Shown: positions 59,554 through 64,000 of the stretch, piece by piece
Layout: every line of letters starts with the position of its first letter
Position numbering within the stretch: the stretch's first letter is position 1
NCBI GenBank assembly: GCA_028622995.1
Contig: JAJQJQ010000033.1
Span: 248,001 to 312,000, forward strand
Source: Panagrolaimus kolymaensis
Lineage: Eukaryota > Nematoda > Chromadorea > Rhabditida > Panagrolaimidae
Reading direction: 5' to 3'
DNA: 64,000 bases
Notes under the pieces: generated by a model
Seen by the model: only the letters and a program-made list of their open reading frames with translations
Databases searched by the model: none
What the model was told of the DNA's origin: nothing
Translations under genes and position numbers: made by a program

Positions 59554-62500
59554 TATTTTGTGATGATCTCGTGCCTTCTTCGTTTCTTTTGTAAACTAGT
59601 GATTTTTGTATCTCGTATAATAAATGGTTGATTATGTTATGGGAAAATGAAGGAAAAAAACGGAAGTTTTATCAAAAGCTATTTTTGTATTTGAAACGAT
59701 AAAAAGGAGATAGCTTTACGATGCATTAAAACTTTACAACCATTTTTTTAAAACAATAACAAAATTCTCCATTGTCAGAGAATTTTAAAGAAAGATCTTG
59801 GATAAAGTATATAATAGGAATGACAGGAAATAACAATTCATTTTAATAAGTGAATAAGAAGATGTTTCTTGACTGAAAGAATTGCTTTTGTTAAATTCGA
59901 TACAGTAGTATTTTGCTTCCTCTTTCATTGTTTGCGATTCATGATTCGCAGACATTATGAACTTTTTGTTAAAAAAAATTTACAAACTAAAAACACTTTA
60001 GAAGAAAGAAAAAAATGTTAAATCTTTTTTTAGATCATTGAAAAAAGAGGAGGAGGACATCGCAACAAGTTTTTGTCATTGAACTGTCATCATCGAGGTC
60101 GTCATCATCGTCGATGTTACGCTTCTCATTATTCTTCCTGTCTGTCTGTTGGCCTCTTTTTTACACAATCTTTTTTATATTTATTATATTATTTTTTTAC
60201 GCGTGTGGTCCCACTTCTCGCTTCAAATCACCAGACGACGGACTCATCTTTCTCGTGTCCCTCTATTTTTTTGCGCAAAAGTCATCACAAAAGTGGCCAT
60301 TTGTATCTCGTGAATCGGTTCTCTTCAACTTACTTACATACAAAAAAAAGTTTTTCCTTCTTTGACCAAATCCTTTTTCATTGAATTGAATTATATGCGT
60401 CTGTTTGCTGTTGTTGAAATTGCCGCCCTCATTTTTTTTTTTGTCAAATAATCCCCACTTCTTTAATCCCAAAAGCTTTGATGGATTTTTGTATCACCTT
60501 TTTAATTTCTTATAATGGTTTTTGGCATGCATGCAACTAATCACTTGAAAGTGCTTTTCACATTTAATCTTAAAGATTTGTTGTTGGTTTATCTTAGATA
60601 TTTTAAAGTATGGGATATCATAAAAAAATAATAATGTAATAAATAAAAAAAGTATTGAGGAAAAAATGAGTGAGTGACAAAAGAAGACGAATAAGCTATA
60701 GGTCAACAGCAGTTGTGCTAGGCTCTCTTGATTTTACAATCGAACAACAGCAACAAAAAAAAAGAAGAAAAAAGTTGCTTCTGTTCTGACTTTTTATATC
60801 CTTTTATATGAAAAAAAAGTCGTTGACATTGGAAAGTTTAAAGCTAAGTATCCCAAAAGCTTTACCCAAAAAAATATTGTCAAAAGTTGATACATAGTAA
60901 TACTTTGAAAAAAATTACATTTTAGAATGAGGAAAGGAAGAGTAATAAGTATGTAATCCATCCTTTAATTATTTCTAATAAACCATAAATACTTTAGATA
61001 ATTACATTCCGTTTTTTTGATTATTGTCGTTTCTAAATAAATGTTAAAGCTCTAAAATAATTTATGCACTTTCAATGAGATGGGTAATTTGAAGAAGAAA
61101 GGAGTTTATTTTATTTTAAGCAAGTAATGTATTAATTTTATTAACGGTTATTATTTTATTTTTCCTTATTTATGTATGTTGCAACCGTACTTGATTGACC
61201 CTTGCCACAAACATAAAAAATGCCTTTTTGTGATTGTTTTTTTTATTTATTAGATTCCCCTTTTTTTCTAAATGTGATTTCTTTCGGCTCAAATCTGATA
61301 CAATCTATTAAACTTTAAAATTCCCGACTTTATTGAAAGGTACAAGATTGAGAAAGAAGAAGGGTGGCAGGCAAAGAAGAACTCCGCCTGGTACTGGTTT
61401 CTCGAATAAAAAAAAGCGGGTCGTCTCTGTAAAAAAAGTTTTGAAACTCGCTCACATTTTTTTTTCTTCTTCCTTGGCTTGTGTTGGTTGGTCATCGATG
61501 TCGTTGTTTGACCCTCTTCTTTTTTTATATGTACATATATTTCTTTTCACTGTTACGAAGATGATATTTAATTTTTTTTTAATTTTCGTCTTTGGTTTTT
61601 TTTCTGCTCCACTCAAATCCCAAGTGTCTTATTTATTAATTTTTCGCGCAATCATATAAATTTTTGTTAGCTTTTTTTTTGTCAAACCCGAACCCAAAAT
61701 TAATCAAGCTTCACTTATTTTTGAGAATGTAAAAATCCGTCCTTTTGATGAGGAATGAAATCCATGGCGAGTGCCTTTTTTGCTTGAACATTTTTTTTAG
61801 CGACAGCTTTCGCGCAACTGCGCAAGAGAAAGAACCCATTTTTGGAGATGGTTGTTGAAAATGACATTTTGTGGTCTTCTTTGCAGCCACCCTATTTTCT
61901 TCTTTCTTTCCCCTCCATTCTCCAAGGAACAAACACTCAATCAAGCATCCTCGCTTTTTATTTTATAATACGAAAAATTTGCCGGCTGTCTTGTTTTTCA
62001 TAAATAAAATTTGCATCTCGCGCATTTATTTTTCCGGAAACTGCAGTTTTTCTCTGGCACTAGCTCTTATGGGACTTACATTGTTGTTTGCAAAAGCATG
62101 GTCTTCGATTTTTTTCCATGTTTATTGCCAATACTCATGTGCTACAAAATAAATAAAAATACTTTTTTTAAAAATTTATTAAAAAATTTTACTCTTTGAT
62201 TCTCCACCTATATTCATTGAGCCAAATCCTTCAAGGTCGCCGTCACCAACCCATCCCATCTCCCCTCCATTTTTTTTCATCTGCAAAAAGAAAGAAGAAA
62301 GACCATGACCCGCAATGGTGCAATCAAAGAATGAGGTCATGTACAGAGTGACCCAGAAGCGTTCAAATTTTATAGTAAAAAAAATAAAATGCTCGTCACA
62401 ACCACCACACTTGAAATTTTTTGTCGTCCTTGAGCAAGTGTGTGCCACCCGGCTCACCTCCTTTAATTTTTACATAGGATAGATAGAGAGGTCCTTGGCT

Positions 62501-62726
62501 TCCTTTTTTTTTCTAAATAAATATAAAAATTTGATTGCTTTAAAAATTATAATTCTTTTTTGTTGCTATAATAATTTTTCGTTTATGCCCTTAAGGGATT
62601 TTCCGAGATTTCATCGTTGTCGTTAACCTTTTTTTGTTTTTTAACTGATTCTTAGTTCCTGTTAATTTTACAGCTGTGCTTATTTTTTAATCCATCTCCC
62701 ATGATTTTATCCTTGAATCAGTGATA
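59554..62726. other. Long gene-poor region
   Basis: About 3.2 kb of AT-rich DNA with long T runs. Open frames at 60073-60365, 61333-61659 and 61871-62152 are Phe/Leu/Ser-rich products of T-rich sequence, begin at TTG or lack context, and are opened on both strands. No supported gene, RNA or repeat beyond homopolymers. The region must hold the promoter of the gene starting at 62727. Confidence 0.4.
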
Positions 62727-64000
62727 ATGATGATTGCCGATGAAGAACTTACTCTTCCTCCAGGAAATATTAGGCAGCGACGAAGTTCTCGACAAAAACA
62801 ATCATCTAAAGCTCAAGGAATTTATGCTCATTATAAGGTTTGTAATATCTTTTAAAGAACTTTTTTTGCTACAGTAGAATTTCATCATGAAATACATTTT
62901 TTTTTGAAATTTTTTTAGAAAGTTACTCCACTTTGGATTTTGTGACAAATCCATCGTTTTTCCATTTTTGTACGATTTTAAAATCCATCTTTATTATTTT
63001 TTCCCATTAATGGTTGATTTTTAAAAGTTTGACCCATTTCATCGTCACCTTCTTTTCTTCTACTTTCGATCGAAATTTTTTGCGTTTTATAATTTGAGCT
63101 TCGTTTAAAAAAATATAGTGTTATTTCTAAATGATAATTTTTAGTTGGTTATTGATTCTTTATAATCGAATTTATGATCAGAAAAATTTCTAACTTTTTC
63201 GAAATAAAAAGTGTTTATCAGCTTAAAAAATTTTATCAGGATTTTATTAAAAACATTTTTATTTGTGTTTTATTTTATTAATTAAACTTTTCACTTGTTT
63301 TTTTCCAATTGATTAAAAAACAACTTTATGAAAGCGATAGTTTATTTCGAAGACAAAAATCCTTAATTTTTTTTTCACAGCTTTAACATAAATAATTTAT
63401 TCGTAAATTGGTTGTTTTTCATTTGCCTTAATTTTGATTTCTATTACAACCAGTTTTTGTTTTTATTAAAATCATGTTGACTGGGATTTTGAAATAATGG
63501 TTAAAAGATTATTTAAAATCAAGCAAGCAAACAATCTTATGGATAATTTTTTTTTAAAAGAAAATTTAATTAAAATTCTAAATTATTATTTTTTTTAGCA
63601 AAAATATCAAAAAATGCGAGAGCGAATGCAAACATTGAATTTGCGTCAATCAATTATAGCAGCGGAATCTTTTGATCTTCCACACAGCTCAACTTTGGGA
63701 TCGTCTTCTTCTCGTTTATGTCGAATTCGATATGCAGCATCTGCTCCAGAATTTAATGAAATTCAACAAAAAAGCAGCAGCAGCGGGAGCAATAATAATA
63801 ACAAAGAAATATGCAACAACGATGAAAGATTTGAAAATTATGCATCCGGCGAGGAAGAAGAAGAATTAGGCGATGAATTTGAAGAAGAAGAGGAGGAGGA
63901 AGAAGATGACGAGATGATGGAAAACGATGATGAAGTAACACCCGTTAATTCATGCTTTATTCGACCAACAACAAATAAAAATTTAATTCAAGAACTTATT
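62727..64000 (+). CDS. 5' part of an acidic-tract protein, cut by the window end
   Basis: Exon 62727-62837 (37 codons, MMIADEELTLPPGNIRQRRS...) ends with a GTTTGT donor. After a 761-nt intron, exon 2 starts at 63599 in phase 0 and stays open to the last base. RQRRSSRQKQSSKAQ is a basic, possible nuclear signal. QKYQKMRERMQTLNLRQS is a short helix. FENYASGEEEEELGDEF begins a run of about 25 mostly acidic residues ending near 63930, before VNSCFIRPTT. No family recognised; the rest of the protein lies beyond the window. The long intron and basic-then-acidic layout suggest a nuclear or cytoskeletal regulator, which is only a guess. Confidence 0.6.

Noticed and set aside
59554..62726. Several 80-108 codon frames in T-rich DNA
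   Set aside because: Low-complexity Phe/Leu/Ser products, TTG starts, both strands open, no splice or poly(A) logic.

Overview
The window looks like nuclear DNA of a nematode. It is AT-rich, and its genes are split by short introns (mostly 45-60 nt) with GT donors and TTTTAG or TTTCAG acceptors. Several start codons sit a few bases after an acceptor with no upstream exon, as expected for spliced-leader trans-splicing. Two gene pairs have the spacing of nematode operons. The 299-residue F-box-like proteins and general style suggest clade IV (Panagrolaimus relatives), but that placement is inference. I found no rRNA, CRISPR array or autonomous transposon. All exon joins below were built by hand from splice signals and reading-frame continuity.

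0-11 kb is housekeeping. The 3' part of the U5 snRNP protein DIM1/TXNL4A is followed by Mediator subunit 21 as a probable operon. A second probable operon on the minus strand holds COP9 signalosome subunit 6 and then mitochondrial intermediate peptidase. Next come two tail-to-tail paralogues: a 1404-residue protein (coiled coil, long disordered region with AT-hooks, helical C-terminus) and a 247-residue protein equivalent to its N-terminus only.

11-29 kb is accessory. It holds a membrane-anchored protein matching only the front half of M1 aminopeptidases, an F-box-like gene, an intact nucleosome assembly protein (nap-1), and a nearly perfect 5,031-bp tandem duplication. Each repeat unit carries a 3' fragment of a transmembrane gene, an F-box-like gene, a 159-bp inverted-repeat element and a decayed nap-1 copy. 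The only complete copy of the transmembrane gene lies beyond the array, at 28.1-29.3 kb.

32-48 kb holds a dermatopontin-domain secreted protein, thymidylate synthase, an integrin-beta-like protein that lacks the ligand-binding beta-I domain and ends in a GPI-type tail, a C16orf89-family protein with a C-terminal membrane segment, the proteasome ubiquitin receptor RPN13/ADRM1, and a nematode sigma-like glutathione S-transferase.

49-64 kb holds a disordered nematode protein of unknown role, an SLC17-type transporter, a degenerate tRNA-Gly-like sequence, kynureninase, a small secreted Gly/Tyr-rich protein, a BTB-domain protein, and the 5' part of an acidic-tract protein cut by the window end. 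Long gene-poor stretches (14.2-16.1, 29.3-32.4, 39.1-42.4, 47.7-49.5 and 59.6-62.7 kb) show no supported coding sequence.
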